A DNA stretch of 64,000 nucleotides, taken from an uncultured Clostridia bacterium. Lineage in GTDB: Bacteria > Bacillota > Clostridia > TANB77 > CAG-508. The position numbers were made by a program, and so were the translations under genes. Location: assembly GCA_934140005.1 (NCBI GenBank), contig CAKPBB010000001.1, positions 124,001-188,000 of the forward strand. The letters are read 5' to 3'. The notes beneath the pieces were generated by a model. That model searched no databases. It had not been told where the DNA came from and saw nothing but the letters and a program-made list of their open reading frames with translations. This document shows, piece by piece, positions 1-9,368 of this stretch (positions are counted from its first letter, which is position 1; each line of letters begins with the position of its first letter).

Positions 1-1
1 T

Positions 2-1378
2 TTAAGTATTGAATTAAATATAGCTTTAAATTTAAAATATCAAGATTTTGAAACAACTTTTGATACAAATCAAATAGAATACGCTTATAAAATCAATGAA
101 GCTGTTGAAAATGCTTATGGAGTTGGAAGAAATAAGAGTATTATTGAAAACAACTATGATTTATTAGGTGCTAACATATTTGGAAAAAGCATAGACATTG
201 AATCATCTTATAATGAAGAATCTTTAAATTATATTATAAAAGATATAGGAACTAAAATTCCAGGACTAGTTGAAGAACCTTCATACTATAGAGAAGGAAA
301 AGAGCTTATAATAGAAAAAGGAACAGATGGAGTTGTAGTAGATTCTGAAAAATTGAAATCAGACATTTTAAATGATATTGATTCAAGAAATGCAAATGAA
401 ATTCAGACAGATACAACTGCAAGAAGTTTGGAAATTCCGGTAATTGAGCAAAAGGCTAGTAAAATAGATGTTGAAAAAATATATTCAGAAGTTCATACTG
501 AACCAAAAGATGCATACTATGAAGAAAATCCATTTAAAATCTATAAAGAAGAAGAAGGTGTGGATTTTGGGATAAGCATAGAAGAAGCCAAAAATATAAT
601 TGGTGATGGTAATGATGAAGAATATAAGATTCCTCTTAAATTAACACCAGCAAGTAAAACAATAAATGATATAGGAAAGGAAGCTTTTCCTTATCAAATT
701 TCTACATTTCCAACTAGATATGATGCAACAAACTTAAATAGAACTCAAAATTTGAGATTAGCAACAAACAAAATAAATGGAACTGTTTTAATGCCAGGAG
801 AAACCTTTTCTTTTAATCAAGTTGTTGGAAAAAGGACTATAGATGCTGGTTATAAAGATGCAAAAATATATGAAAATGGCAAGGTCGTTGATGGATTAGC
901 TGGAGGAATATGCCAGGTATCTTCAACTTTATATAATGCAGTATTACTAGCTAATTTAGAAATTGTTGAAAGAACTAATCATTCATTTACAACTTCTTAT
1001 GTTAAAGCTGGTAGAGATGCAACAGTTGTATATGGTGTAAAGGATTTTCAATTTAAAAATAATAGAAATTATCCAATAAAAATAGAAGGAACAGTTGCTA
1101 GTGGAATAATTACATTTACAATTCATGGAATAAAAGAAGAAACTGAATATGAAGTAAAAATTGTACCTTACACAACAGGAACAATTCCATATTCAACACA
1201 AACTATAGTAGATTCAAGTTTAGCACCAGGCACACAAGTAATTGAGCAATCTGGTCATGCAGGTTGTAAAGTAACCACATATAAGCAATTATGGCTAAAT
1301 GGAACTATGGTTTCAAACGAATTATTATCTAATGACACTTATAATCCGATGCAAACTATTATTAGAGTTGGAGAGTAA
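2..1378 (+). CDS. VanW/G5-domain cell-wall protein (5' end outside window)
   Basis: The reading frame is already open at base 2, so this is the C-terminal part of a longer gene. The first ~110 visible residues resemble the peptidoglycan-binding repeat that precedes VanW domains. The VanW domain follows, with MPGETFSFNQ and GGICQVSSTLYNA, at roughly residues 250-370 of the visible part. A C-terminal G5 domain (about 80 residues, YEVKIVPYTT...TIIRVGE) ends the protein. Such proteins are secreted or membrane-anchored and associated with peptidoglycan; their exact function is unsettled. It belongs to the chromosome flanking the ICE, and a terminator follows directly. Confidence 0.85.
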   Translation, partial: LSIELNIALNLKYQDFETTFDTNQIEYAYKINEAVENAYGVGRNKSIIENNYDLLGANIFGKSIDIESSYNEESLNYIIKDIGTKIPGLVEEPSYYREGKELIIEKGTDGVVVDSEKLKSDILNDIDSRNANEIQTDTTARSLEIPVIEQKASKIDVEKIYSEVHTEPKDAYYEENPFKIYKEEEGVDFGISIEEAKNIIGDGNDEEYKIPLKLTPASKTINDIGKEAFPYQISTFPTRYDATNLNRTQNLRLATNKINGTVLMPGETFSFNQVVGKRTIDAGYKDAKIYENGKVVDGLAGGICQVSSTLYNAVLLANLEIVERTNHSFTTSYVKAGRDATVVYGVKDFQFKNNRNYPIKIEGTVASGIITFTIHGIKEETEYEVKIVPYTTGTIPYSTQTIVDSSLAPGTQVIEQSGHAGCKVTTYKQLWLNGTMVSNELLSNDTYNPMQTIIRVGE

Positions 1379-1397
1379 AATTAAAAAAATAATTACT

Positions 1398-1437
1398 AAA
1401 AGCAGAAATGGATTTTAAATTTGTTTCTGCTTTTTAT
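1398..1437 (+). terminator. Rho-independent terminator of the VanW/G5 gene
   Basis: Inverted repeat AAAGCAGAAA / TTTCTGCTTT followed by a T-rich tract, 20 bases after the stop codon. Confidence 0.85.
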
Positions 1438-1454
1438 TTGATTTTAAGAATAAT

Positions 1455-1482
1455 AAAAGCCTAGATAAACATCTAGGCTTTT
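1455..1482 (-). terminator. Terminator of the interrupted tRNA-Lys gene
   Basis: A 12-bp perfect stem, AAAAGCCTAGAT / ATCTAGGCTTTT, with a 4-base loop. It abuts the CCA end of the tRNA fragment read leftward and probably ended the original tRNA transcript. Confidence 0.7.
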
Positions 1483-1526
1483 GGTGCACCATAGAGGATT
1501 TGAACCTCCGACCATTTGATTAAGAG
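1482..1526 (-). pseudogene. 3' half of host tRNA-Lys(CTT), at attL
   Basis: Read on the minus strand this is the anticodon-to-CCA part of a tRNA: CTCTTAATC, a T arm containing TTCAAAT, acceptor strand ATGGTGC, then ACCA. The matching 5' half lies about 45 kb away at 46741-46701 and begins GCACCAT, which pairs 7/7 with ATGGTGC. The original host gene was therefore cut in the anticodon arm by the ICE. Beyond the anticodon the sequence is element DNA, so this fragment cannot be a functional tRNA. Confidence 0.85.
1511..1526. other. attL core of the ICE
   Basis: ACCATTTGATTAAGAG here matches ACCATCTGATTAAGAG at 46695-46710 with one mismatch; TGATTAAGAG is identical in both. The core covers the tRNA anticodon loop and 3' anticodon stem, a usual target of tyrosine integrases. 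Confidence 0.8.
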
Positions 1527-1688
1527 AAAGACGCACCTCATAACTCTCCAATAATGATTAATAGTTAACTTTTCCTTATTATACCGTACTTTCAGGGAAA
1601 AATCAATGTTTTTTTAGAAAAAAAATACAATTTAAAATAGTTTAAAGAGGTTTGAAAAATATTAAATAAATTTGATAAAGTTTAAAAA

Positions 1689-1739
1689 GTTGGTGCATTT
1701 TCTTTAAAAGTTGGTGCATAAAAAATCATTTGCGCCAAC
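1689..1739. repeat. Left-end integrase-arm-like repeats
   Basis: GTTGGTGCA occurs at 1689-1697 and 1710-1718, and the inverted variant TGCGCCAAC at 1731-1739. The same 9-mer is repeated in tandem at the right end (46549-46606), next to the integrase gene. Sharing at both ends suggests integrase or excisionase arm sites. The rest of 1527-1782 shows no gene. Confidence 0.6.
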
Positions 1740-1782
1740 TAAAATATAAATTCAAAATATCAGTTTTACGGAGGTGTTGTGT

Positions 1783-1875
1783 ATGCTAAAATTTTTAATT
1801 GGACTAATATTGGGGGCTAATCTTAGCCTCTTTTTATATGCCTGCATATTAGCAGGAAAAAAATCAGATGAATAA
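1783..1875 (+). CDS. 30-aa membrane peptide, DUF3789-like
   Basis: A 30-residue ORF (MLKFLIGLILGANLSLFLYA...GKKSDE) with a good ribosome site (CGGAGGTG, 7-bp spacing). One hydrophobic helix with a glycine near its middle and a charged tail match the tiny DUF3789-type peptides found at one end of many Firmicute conjugative elements. It is the first gene inside the ICE left end and lies just ahead of the replication-initiator-like gene. Function unknown. Confidence 0.6.
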   Translation: MLKFLIGLILGANLSLFLYACILAGKKSDE

Positions 1876-1897
1876 TTTTCATGAGAGGAGTTAAATT

Positions 1898-2581
1898 TTG
1901 GATGAAAATATTAAAAGTAGTTATTATTCAATTTTACCAGCAGTTGTTAGATACGATAAAGATTTAACAGATAAAGCTAAGTTATTGTATAGTGAAATCA
2001 CTTGTCTGTGTAATAAAGAAGGATATTGTTTTGCTACAAATAATTATTTTGCAAACTTATATAATTGCACTCCTCGAGCAATACAATTTACAATATCTAA
2101 GTTACAAGAAAAAGGCTATATAAAAATAATTGTAGAAAATAATTACCAAAGAAAAATATACTTAATAGATGCACTAGGGTATGAAAAAATTTTCACCCCA
2201 CCCCACGAAAATAATTTCATAGGAGGGTATGAAAAAAATTTCACCCATAATAATATAAAATATAATATAGATGATTTATTTATTTTAATTATAAATAATA
2301 GCAATAAAATTTCAAATGAATTTTATTCAAATTTGAATAGGCTTGAGTTTATATATCCTAAAGAAATTATAAATACTATGAAACAGGCTAATTTGGTAAA
2401 ATTAAAAGAAATCATTTATACTCTATTTTTAATATACAATAGCAATTTTAAAAGTATTATGTGTAAGTTTGATAGAGAAATTTTGGTGAATTTATATTTA
2501 ACTTGCAAAGATCATAATACAGATGACTTTTTTAATTATTACAGACAAGCTATTATAAATAAATACATCGACACATCATAA
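1898..2581 (+). CDS. HTH replication-initiator-like protein
   Basis: TTG start preceded by GAGAGGAG. Residues 5-90 form a winged helix-turn-helix of the type that opens many phage and ICE replication proteins (YYSILPAVVRYDKDLTDKAKLLYSEI...). A linker carries two copies of a GYEKxFT-like motif (about residues 94-112), a common feature of such proteins. The C-terminal ~100 residues are AT-rich and not recognised. Probably binds element DNA to start replication or loads the replisome. It starts 22 bases after the small membrane peptide. No in-frame CGG. Confidence 0.6.
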   Translation: MDENIKSSYYSILPAVVRYDKDLTDKAKLLYSEITCLCNKEGYCFATNNYFANLYNCTPRAIQFTISKLQEKGYIKIIVENNYQRKIYLIDALGYEKIFTPPHENNFIGGYEKNFTHNNIKYNIDDLFILIINNSNKISNEFYSNLNRLEFIYPKEIINTMKQANLVKLKEIIYTLFLIYNSNFKSIMCKFDREILVNLYLTCKDHNTDDFFNYYRQAIINKYIDTS

Positions 2582-2595
2582 AGGAGTTTTAATAT

Positions 2596-2844
2596 ATGAT
2601 AAATAGTTACATAAATAATTTTGAAAGTATAATATCAACAATTTTATTTTATGGCTTTAAATATACTTTGTTTTTACTTGTGATTCTTTTAATACTATCT
2701 CTTATATTGCTAATAGTTGGATGTATTATAAAATCACAAACAATTAAATCGAAATTTTTAAAAATTGTACCAGGCTTATTACTAAGTCTTATTTTTTTAC
2801 TTCTTTTGCCCTACATTTTAGTACAATTTAAAAATTTATTATAA
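2596..2844 (+). CDS. Small two-TM protein of the transfer operon
   Basis: 82 residues with strong hydrophobic segments at about residues 20-45 and 58-78 and a short polar link between. RBS AAGGAG precedes the ATG. It lies between the replication-initiator-like gene and the VirB2-like pilin gene, co-directional, so it probably belongs to the secretion-channel operon. I do not recognise a family. Confidence 0.55.
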   Translation: MINSYINNFESIISTILFYGFKYTLFLLVILLILSLILLIVGCIIKSQTIKSKFLKIVPGLLLSLIFLLLLPYILVQFKNLL

Positions 2845-2894
2845 ATAGTGCTTTCCTTAATTTGCCCTATCAAAAGTTAAGGAGATGATGTTTT

Positions 2895-3276
2895 ATGAAT
2901 GTTACAAAAAGAAAAAAGAAACTTATTGCAAAATTATCAAGCATTGGAACAACAATTACATTGTTACTAATCAAATCTAATCAATGCTTTGCTGAAAGTA
3001 TTGGAACGGCTGAAGTACAAACAGCAACAGATAATATTAAAAGAGTTATCACAAGTATTGCAATGCCACTAGGCCGGAGTTCTAATTTTTGCAAGTGTAG
3101 TTGTTGCAGCATTAAAAATGATTGCCAACTCAAATAACCCACAAAAACGAGCAGAATCTATTGGAGCTTTAGCTTGGATATGTGGTGGCGGTGTAATTTT
3201 AGGTGCTTCACTTATAATTGCTGGAATTATTATCAATGTTGCTACAAACAATAGTGGCACATTGCTTGGAAGTTAG
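2895..3276 (+). CDS. VirB2/TrbC-like pilin subunit (one CGG +1 site)
   Basis: Restored length is 126 aa. A signal-like N terminus (ends ...CFAES) is followed by two hydrophobic helices (about residues 52-75 and 88-113), the layout of VirB2/TrbC subunits. Read strictly, the frame changes at CGG 3075-3077, inside MPLG-GVLIFASVV, and ends early in a Cys-rich nonsense tail. Skipping one C joins GGC to GGA and restores the second helix and a natural stop at 3276. Directly upstream of PrgI, as usual in Firmicute T4SS operons. CCTTAA/TTAAGG pairing around 2855-2882 may mask the RBS. Confidence 0.7.
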
Positions 3277-3286
3277 GTGATTTACA

Positions 3287-3577
3287 GTGAGAGTGTTTAA
3301 AATTCCATTTGATATTAAAAGAGAAGAAAAAATATTTGGTGGATATTTGAGTCTAAGACAAGTTTTATATTTAATGCTTGCTACAGCAAGTTTGGGAATC
3401 CTCGCTACCCCACTAAATATTATTATAAAAATATTTATTATCACTATAATTGCTACATTCTTTCTACTTTGTGCTTTTCTAAAAATAAATGAGCAAAATT
3501 TTGATAAGTTATTTTTATATGCTACAAAATACATTGTTCGTAGAAAAAAATTCAAATATGAGAGGTGCTTGAAATGA
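3287..3577 (+). CDS. PrgI-family conjugation protein (VirB3-like)
   Basis: 96 residues from a GTG start with AGGTGA six bases upstream. The N terminus (VFKIPFDIKREEKIFGGYLSLRQ) and two adjacent transmembrane helices (about 27-45 and 48-66) match the PrgI family, the VirB3 equivalent that works with VirB4 in the inner part of the channel. It ends in an ATGA overlap with the next gene, consistent with translational coupling. Confidence 0.8.
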   Translation: MRVFKIPFDIKREEKIFGGYLSLRQVLYLMLATASLGILATPLNIIIKIFIITIIATFFLLCAFLKINEQNFDKLFLYATKYIVRRKKFKYERCLK

Positions 3578-4302
3578 TAATAATGTTTATTTTTCTTGGA
3601 TTAACTATTGTGTTTATCATTGGTACAGCTATTTATTTAAACAAAAGCAAAAAGCAGAACGGATTTACACAAAATATTGATAAAAAAGAAAATCAAGGCA
3701 AAAAAGTAGACAAAAAGAAATTAGAAAATATTTTTAATTTTAAAATAAAAGATAATATGATTTGCATTGGTAACAGATATTCAAATATTATTAGACTTGG
3801 CAACATTGATTATAATATGCTTTCTGTTTCTGAACAGGATTCTATTGAAAATATTTTAATACAAACATCACTTTCAATAGATTATCCAGTTCAATTTTTT
3901 AGCACAACTGAATACATAGACACAAGCAAAGTTATTCAACTTATGAAAAAGAATAAAAATACAAATGAAAAAATTGAAGAATATAAAAATTATTTGATAG
4001 ATTACTTACAAAATTTAATGGAAAATAGGACTATTTCTGTTGTTAGAAGTTATGCAATTATTAGTTATAATGGAACTTCACAAGATGCAATACAGGAATT
4101 AAACAGAAGATCATTATCTTTTACAAGTAGTTTATTAAGAGCAAAAATAGTATGTGAAATTCTTACTGAAGATGAAATTTATGATTTAATTTATAAAGAA
4201 TTAAATAAAAATTCAACCATCAATATTAGTAATTTACAAGGAGGTGGAAAAAACTTATATGTTGGTAAAAAACAAAAAGCAAAAAGAAATAAACATATTT
4301 GA
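3574..4302 (+). CDS. TM-anchored protein between PrgI and VirB4
   Basis: ATG 3574 is preferred over the upstream in-frame GTG (3565) because AGAGGTG is placed for it and it overlaps the prgI stop. One N-terminal membrane helix (residues 3-22) leads to a soluble, mixed alpha/beta region with no recognised motif. Its position between PrgI and VirB4 suggests a channel component or a VirB4 accessory. It overlaps the VirB4 start by about 44 bases. Confidence 0.6.
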   Translation: MIIMFIFLGLTIVFIIGTAIYLNKSKKQNGFTQNIDKKENQGKKVDKKKLENIFNFKIKDNMICIGNRYSNIIRLGNIDYNMLSVSEQDSIENILIQTSLSIDYPVQFFSTTEYIDTSKVIQLMKKNKNTNEKIEEYKNYLIDYLQNLMENRTISVVRSYAIISYNGTSQDAIQELNRRSLSFTSSLLRAKIVCEILTEDEIYDLIYKELNKNSTINISNLQGGGKNLYVGKKQKAKRNKHI

Positions 4303-6079
4303 AAATGTACCTAAAATCTCTGATTTACTTATTCCAGATGAATTGCAAGAAAAAGTGGATTATTTAAAACTTGGATATAATAAATTTACAAGAATATTTG
4401 TAATGACAATTTATCCTGAACAAACTTGGGTTAGTTGGCTTGATGACCTATTCTCTATTGGAAATATCAATATTTCTGTAAAAATAGAGCCTTCTATAAA
4501 TGGAAATGTTATAAATCAATTAACAAAGAAATTAGTACAAGCACAAAGTGAGTATGCAACCTATTCAAGGCAAGGTAATATATTGCATTTGCCAGAATTA
4601 GAAAAACAAATTGGAGATTTAGAAGATCTGCGAATGCTAATACAAACTAATCAAGATAAATTATTTTATGCAACAATTTTTATATCTCTAAATGCTGAAA
4701 GTTTAAAAGAATTAAATGAGAAAACAAAAATATTAGAAAGTGAACTAAATAAAAAAACAGCAATGATAAGGACTTTAACTTTTAGACAGTTAGAAGGCTA
4801 TAAAACAATTCTTCCAACTAATGAATATCCAATTTCAAATTATGAAAGAAATATGGTTGCTGGTCGGTGTTGCAACATTGATACCTATTTCAACCCCTAA
4901 TCTATCTCATGATAAAGGTATATTTGTAGGAAGAAATATTTATACAAATGCACCTGTTTACATTGATACATTTTGTGGGCCTCCTACGCTCCCTAATCCT
5001 CATGTATTTATTTGTGGTACTTCTGGTCGGCGGAAAAAGTGTAGCTTTAAAAACATTAACTGCTAGAAATATTGCTACTACTGGATGCGGAGCATTCTTT
5101 ATTGATGTTGAGCGGTGAGTATTCAAACCTTACTAAAATGCTTGGTGGAAAGGTAATAAAAATTGAACAAGGAAAACCTGCAGGAATAAATCCATTTGAA
5201 CTAGAAGCAGATTACAAAGGTAAAGAAAAATTTTTAAATATACTTGATAAAGTAGCAGAAATTAGAGCCTTAATTGCAACAATATGCAGAAATTATGGTC
5301 GAACACTTACAGGAACAGAAAATACTGAAATTGAAATAATAGTAAATCAATTATATAGTGAAAAAGGTATTACAAGTGATGTAAATTCGCTTTATGAGAA
5401 AAAAGGTGGAAAACTTGATAATGGTAAATATGTAGTAGGTAAAATAGAAAAGAAAATGCCTACACTTACAGATTTTCATAATAAATTAGTACAGCGTGGT
5501 AAATGTAAAGAATTAGCAGATATTTTAATACCATTTCTAAAGGGCAATTCATTAGGAATATTTGATTGTGAAAGTAAAATTACATCTTCTGAAGATATTA
5601 TTTGCTTTGATATGAGTGAGATTAAAGATGAATTTACAAAATTATATTCTTCTTTTGTTATCTTAACTTGGGTATGGCAAAAATATGTACTAAAAAATAG
5701 AGAAAAGAAAAAAATCATAGTTTGCGATGAAGCTTGGTTATTTTTAAAATATCAAGAATCCGCAGACTTCCTTGTGAATGTTGCTCGCCGCCGGTCGTAA
5801 GTATAATGTTCCATTATTCATTCGGTAGCCAATTTATTGATGAATTTTTAAGTTCTGAAGAACGGAAAAACCATTATAAATATATGTTCAACAAGATATT
5901 TATTTAAGCAAAGTCCTGGATCAGTCGATGAAGTTGTGGATTTTTTCAATTTATCTGAAGGCACGAAAAATTTTCTGACTGCTGCTACTCCTGGGCAATG
6001 CGTAATAAGTCTTAACAATACAGTTACAGCAATAAAATTTGTTATAACAAAATACGAAGAAACCTTTGTATTTACTTAA
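4259..6079 (+). CDS. VirB4/TraE-like T4SS ATPase (six CGG +1 sites)
   Basis: Restored length about 604 aa, normal for VirB4. Walker A GTSGGGKS lies near residue 255 and Walker B IIVCDEAW near residue 485. The energiser drives pilus assembly and DNA export at the inner membrane. Strict translation breaks it into fragments at CGG 4865, 5028, 5113, 5792, 5823 and 5863. At each, deleting one C before a Gly codon restores the conserved sequence: AGGVATLIP, GTSGGGKS, FIDVEGEYSN, VARRGRKYN, PLFIGSQF and SSEEGKTI. Between the sites there is no other stop or frameshift. Start chosen at ATG 4259 after GGAGGTGG; GTG 4244 lies inside that ribosome site. Confidence 0.85.
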
Positions 6080-6097
6080 AACTGGAGGTGAGAAAAA

Positions 6098-7601
6098 TTG
6101 AATAAATTATTTAAAAGTTTTGTAATAGTAGTTACAATGCTTTTTTTATTATCTCCTATATGTTTTGGGGCAACTCCTGAACTAAAAAAACAAATAAAAA
6201 AAGAAGATGGATCTTTATTTGAAAAAATCATTGCGGAATGCATTGGTGGAATTGCAGAAACAGTCCTAGATTTTACAACACGGAGAAAAAGCAAATGTAG
6301 GATTTAAAGATTATGACGAACTTATTTTTAATAAAAAACAGGCAAATGATAGTTTATCACCTTTTACCAATGAATTATGGTCTAAGACTATGAAATGGTA
6401 TCAAATTTTTAGTATTATTTCTGGGACATTGATATTAATTGCAGTATTTATATTGGCTTTTAAGATGATAAATGCAGGTATGAATACAACTAGGAAAAAT
6501 GAAGTAAAAGAAAATTTGATGCGTTTATGTTTTGGTGGTGTTGCAATAGCTCTTGCTCCCCTATTTATTAGATTTTTATTGTATATGAATAATAGTCTAG
6601 TATATTTATTGGTTACAGCAGCCAATACTGGAACACTTGATGCAACATTAGGAAACTCTATGCTAACAAGTATAAAAACTGGAAATGCAATTTCAACAGC
6701 CCTTGTAATTGCAATGTTTATATATTTATTTGTAAAATTAAATATTAAATTTATAGTTAGACAATTTACAATTATAATATTTACTATTTTTACACCTATT
6801 GCTGCTGGACTTTGGATAATAAATAAAAATGTAACTGCTGCTAGTATTTGGGCTGGTCAAATTATTATGAATATTTTTATGCAATTTATATATTGTTTTT
6901 TATTTTTAATATATCTTGCATTTTTGCCAGCTGGTGGTGGCTGGGCCATCTCTTTAATATGGGCTATGATGATACTTCCACTTGCTGATACACTACAAAA
7001 TTGTTTGCAAAATCTAACTTCAAGAATTGCCGGCATTGATAATGAACAAATGACAAACAGAGTTCTTGGAACAGGTGCTATGCTTGGTTTTGGATTAGGT
7101 GCTATTAAAGAACAATTTAAAACTCCTGATATTCCAAGTAAATCATCTAACAATGGAACTGATAATAATTCTAATAATGGACTAAAAGGCATTATATCAA
7201 GAGCAAAATCATTTATAAATCCAGTAACAAACTTATCTGATGAGAAAGATTACAATGGAAATATAAATCCTATAAGGGATGTAATAACACCTACAAAGGA
7301 AAATAAACAGGAAAATGTAACAATGCCTAAATCAAAAATAGATAACAAAGATAATATAAGCAATGGAAAAATAACTCCAAAATCAGTAGTTAAGAATGTT
7401 GCAAGTGCTGGATTTAAAGGAACAAAAGCTTATTTAAGTGCAGGAGCAAAAATGGCTGAAGGAGATTTTAGTTCATACAAATATAAAAAACAACCATCTT
7501 CAAAAAATAACAAGTCTATGCAAAATACTGAATATTTAAACAATATAAATAGTTTGCAGAAAGGGGCTGAAAATGAGTTTAAAGGAAAAAACGAAGAATG
7601 A
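6098..7601 (+). CDS. VirB6/TrbL-like polytopic channel protein (one CGG +1 site)
   Basis: TTG start after GGAGGTG. A signal-peptide-like N terminus (to CFGA, about residue 25) is followed by a ~70-residue loop, six or seven membrane helices (about residues 100-300) and a long polar Asn/Lys-rich cytoplasmic tail. This is the VirB6/TrbL plan. CGG 6281-6283 breaks the frame at DFTT-GEKANVGFKDYDEL; skipping the C joins the signal segment to the membrane part, giving about 500 aa. Without the shift, translation stops at 6307. It overlaps the downstream M23 gene by 29 bases. Confidence 0.75.
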
Positions 7602-8242
7602 AATCAAAAAGAAATTCAAGAAAATCGTTTTTAAAATAATTAAACCATTTATCCCATTTTTAATTGTAATTTTTTTAATTGTTTTAGCAGTATGTACCGT
7701 AGTAGACTCTATGTTTACAACTGAAGATGATATGCAAATGGCTGAAAAACTTTCAAGCGAAGATTACGAAGCACAATATGCAGAATGGCTAAAAGATAAA
7801 GAAACAACACCGAGTACAATAATAAATGATGGAAAAGGTCTTATTCCTACTGGTATGTTTACCTGGCCAATACCTGGTTATACATTAATTACATCACATT
7901 TTGGAATGAGAACACATCCTATAACTGGAGTTTACAAATTGCATAGTGGCACAGATGTCGGAGCGCCTATCGGAGCAAATTTTGTGGCTATGGCTGATGG
8001 TATTGTTAAAACAGCAAAATATAGTAATGCGTATGGAAATATGGTAATGATAGACCATCGGAAACAATATTGTAACTTTATATGCACATGGCTCTGAAAT
8101 ATTAGTACAAACAGGTCAACAAGTAAAACAAGGAGATCCTGTTTTAAAAGTTGGGTCAACAGGATATTCAACAGGTGCTCATGCTCATTTTGAGGTTAGA
8201 ATAAATGGAAGTTTTGTAGATCCTGAAACTTATTTTAAATAG
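7573..8242 (+). CDS. M23 peptidase of the transfer channel (one CGG +1 site)
   Basis: Restored length 222 aa: one N-terminal membrane anchor (about residues 22-45) and an M23 LytM-type domain from residue 95. Metal ligands are visible in LHSGTD and AHAHFE, and YAHGS lies near residue 180. M23 enzymes cut peptidoglycan cross-bridges; next to VirB6 it is expected to open the wall for the conjugation channel. CGG 8059-8061 splits MIDH-GNNIVTLYAHG. Strict reading loses the catalytic HAH motif, so enzyme activity needs the shift. Confidence 0.85.
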
Positions 8243-8254
8243 GAGGTTTTAAAA

Positions 8255-8617
8255 ATGGTTTTAATTTTCACAGATAATGAAATATTAAACAAAGATTTGA
8301 ACAAAAATATTGAAAATAGTAGAGTTGTATATTATCCAGATTATATATTGGAAGAGAAAGAAGCTAATATCTTAATTGCTACATTACAACCAAATAAATA
8401 TAATTTTAAAGACTTTATGTTTAAAGTTAGAGAAAAAAATATAAGAGTAATTTTAATTCTTGAAAATGCACAAGTACCAGAATTAAAAGATGCTCTTTTT
8501 TTAGGAATATATGACTTTATTTTTGATCCTTTTGAAATTGAAGATATAAAAAAAGAAATCAGCATTGCTACACCATTTTCTGAAATTTCAAAGTATATAG
8601 AAAAATACTTAAATTAA
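8255..8617 (+). CDS. Receiver-like (pseudo-receiver) protein
   Basis: 120 residues, no membrane segment. Alternating beta strands and helices (VLIFTDN, ANILIATL, IRVILILEN, IYDFIFDPF) look like a CheY-type receiver fold, with DPFEIEDI near the end where receivers have their Lys-Pro loop. I see no convincing acceptor Asp. RBS AGGAGG. It lies between the M23 peptidase and the sortase. The family assignment is from overall pattern only. Confidence 0.4.
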   Translation: MVLIFTDNEILNKDLNKNIENSRVVYYPDYILEEKEANILIATLQPNKYNFKDFMFKVREKNIRVILILENAQVPELKDALFLGIYDFIFDPFEIEDIKKEISIATPFSEISKYIEKYLN

Positions 8618-8694
8618 AGTATTTTAACTATTCTAATTGAAAGGCGGTGATATAACTACATTTCAAAATTTTAATGGAAGGAGGATTTTTAGTT

Positions 8695-9285
8695 TTGCAC
8701 AAAAAAGTAATTATAATATCAATTACGGTCGTTCTTATAATTATTGCAACAATATCTACATTTTTTATAGTTAAATATTTTATGAATAAAAATAAAATAA
8801 ACTATGTGTATGAAGAATATTCAAATGATAATACACAAAACAGACTAGATACTGAAAATAACAATATTGAATCAGATTCGACTGATAATTTAATGTTACA
8901 TATTGATGGAGAAAATGTACTTGGAGTTATAAAAATTGATAAGATTAATTTTGAAGGGTTAATTTATGAAGGAACTTCTATGCAAACTCTTTCAAAAGGA
9001 GTCGGACATTTTGAAAATACACCATATATCGATGGAAATGTATGTTTAGCAGCACACAATAGCAATTCATATTGGGCTAAATTACATACATTATCTGCTG
9101 GAGATAAAATACATTATACTTGCTTTTTAGGAACAAAAGAATATGAAGTAAGTAATATTTCAAAAATTAGTGAAACTGATTGGAGCTCTTTGGAAAATAC
9201 TGATACTAATACTTTAACACTTATTACTTGTGTAAAAGGACAAAAAAATTTAAGACTTTGCGTTCAAGCAAAAGAAATAAAATAA
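8695..9285 (+). CDS. Sortase
   Basis: The TTG start at 8695 follows AAGGAGG at 9-bp spacing; the upstream ATG 8674 lies before that site. One N-terminal membrane helix precedes a sortase domain with catalytic His in CLAAHN, Cys in LTLITCVKG and Arg in NLRLCV. Spacing suits a small class B/D-like enzyme. Sortases attach LPXTG proteins to the wall or join pilins. The likely client is the adhesin at 10167-12741, which ends in LPRTGK. Confidence 0.85.
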   Translation: MHKKVIIISITVVLIIIATISTFFIVKYFMNKNKINYVYEEYSNDNTQNRLDTENNNIESDSTDNLMLHIDGENVLGVIKIDKINFEGLIYEGTSMQTLSKGVGHFENTPYIDGNVCLAAHNSNSYWAKLHTLSAGDKIHYTCFLGTKEYEVSNISKISETDWSSLENTDTNTLTLITCVKGQKNLRLCVQAKEIK

Positions 9286-9368
9286 AATTTTTTTCTTTTG
9301 AGCATTGTCAAAACAATATAAATGATGTTACCCTAGAATAAATATAAATTATGAAAGGGTGATGTTTT

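Noticed and set aside
3069..3260. Open frames on the opposite strand of the VirB2-like region
   Set aside because: They are shadows of the frame-corrected pilin gene, lack ribosome sites and read as low-complexity antisense.
4821..5126. Separate small proteins inside the VirB4 region
   Set aside because: Each is a fragment of VirB4 between CGG sites; joined with the C skipped they form one conserved ATPase.
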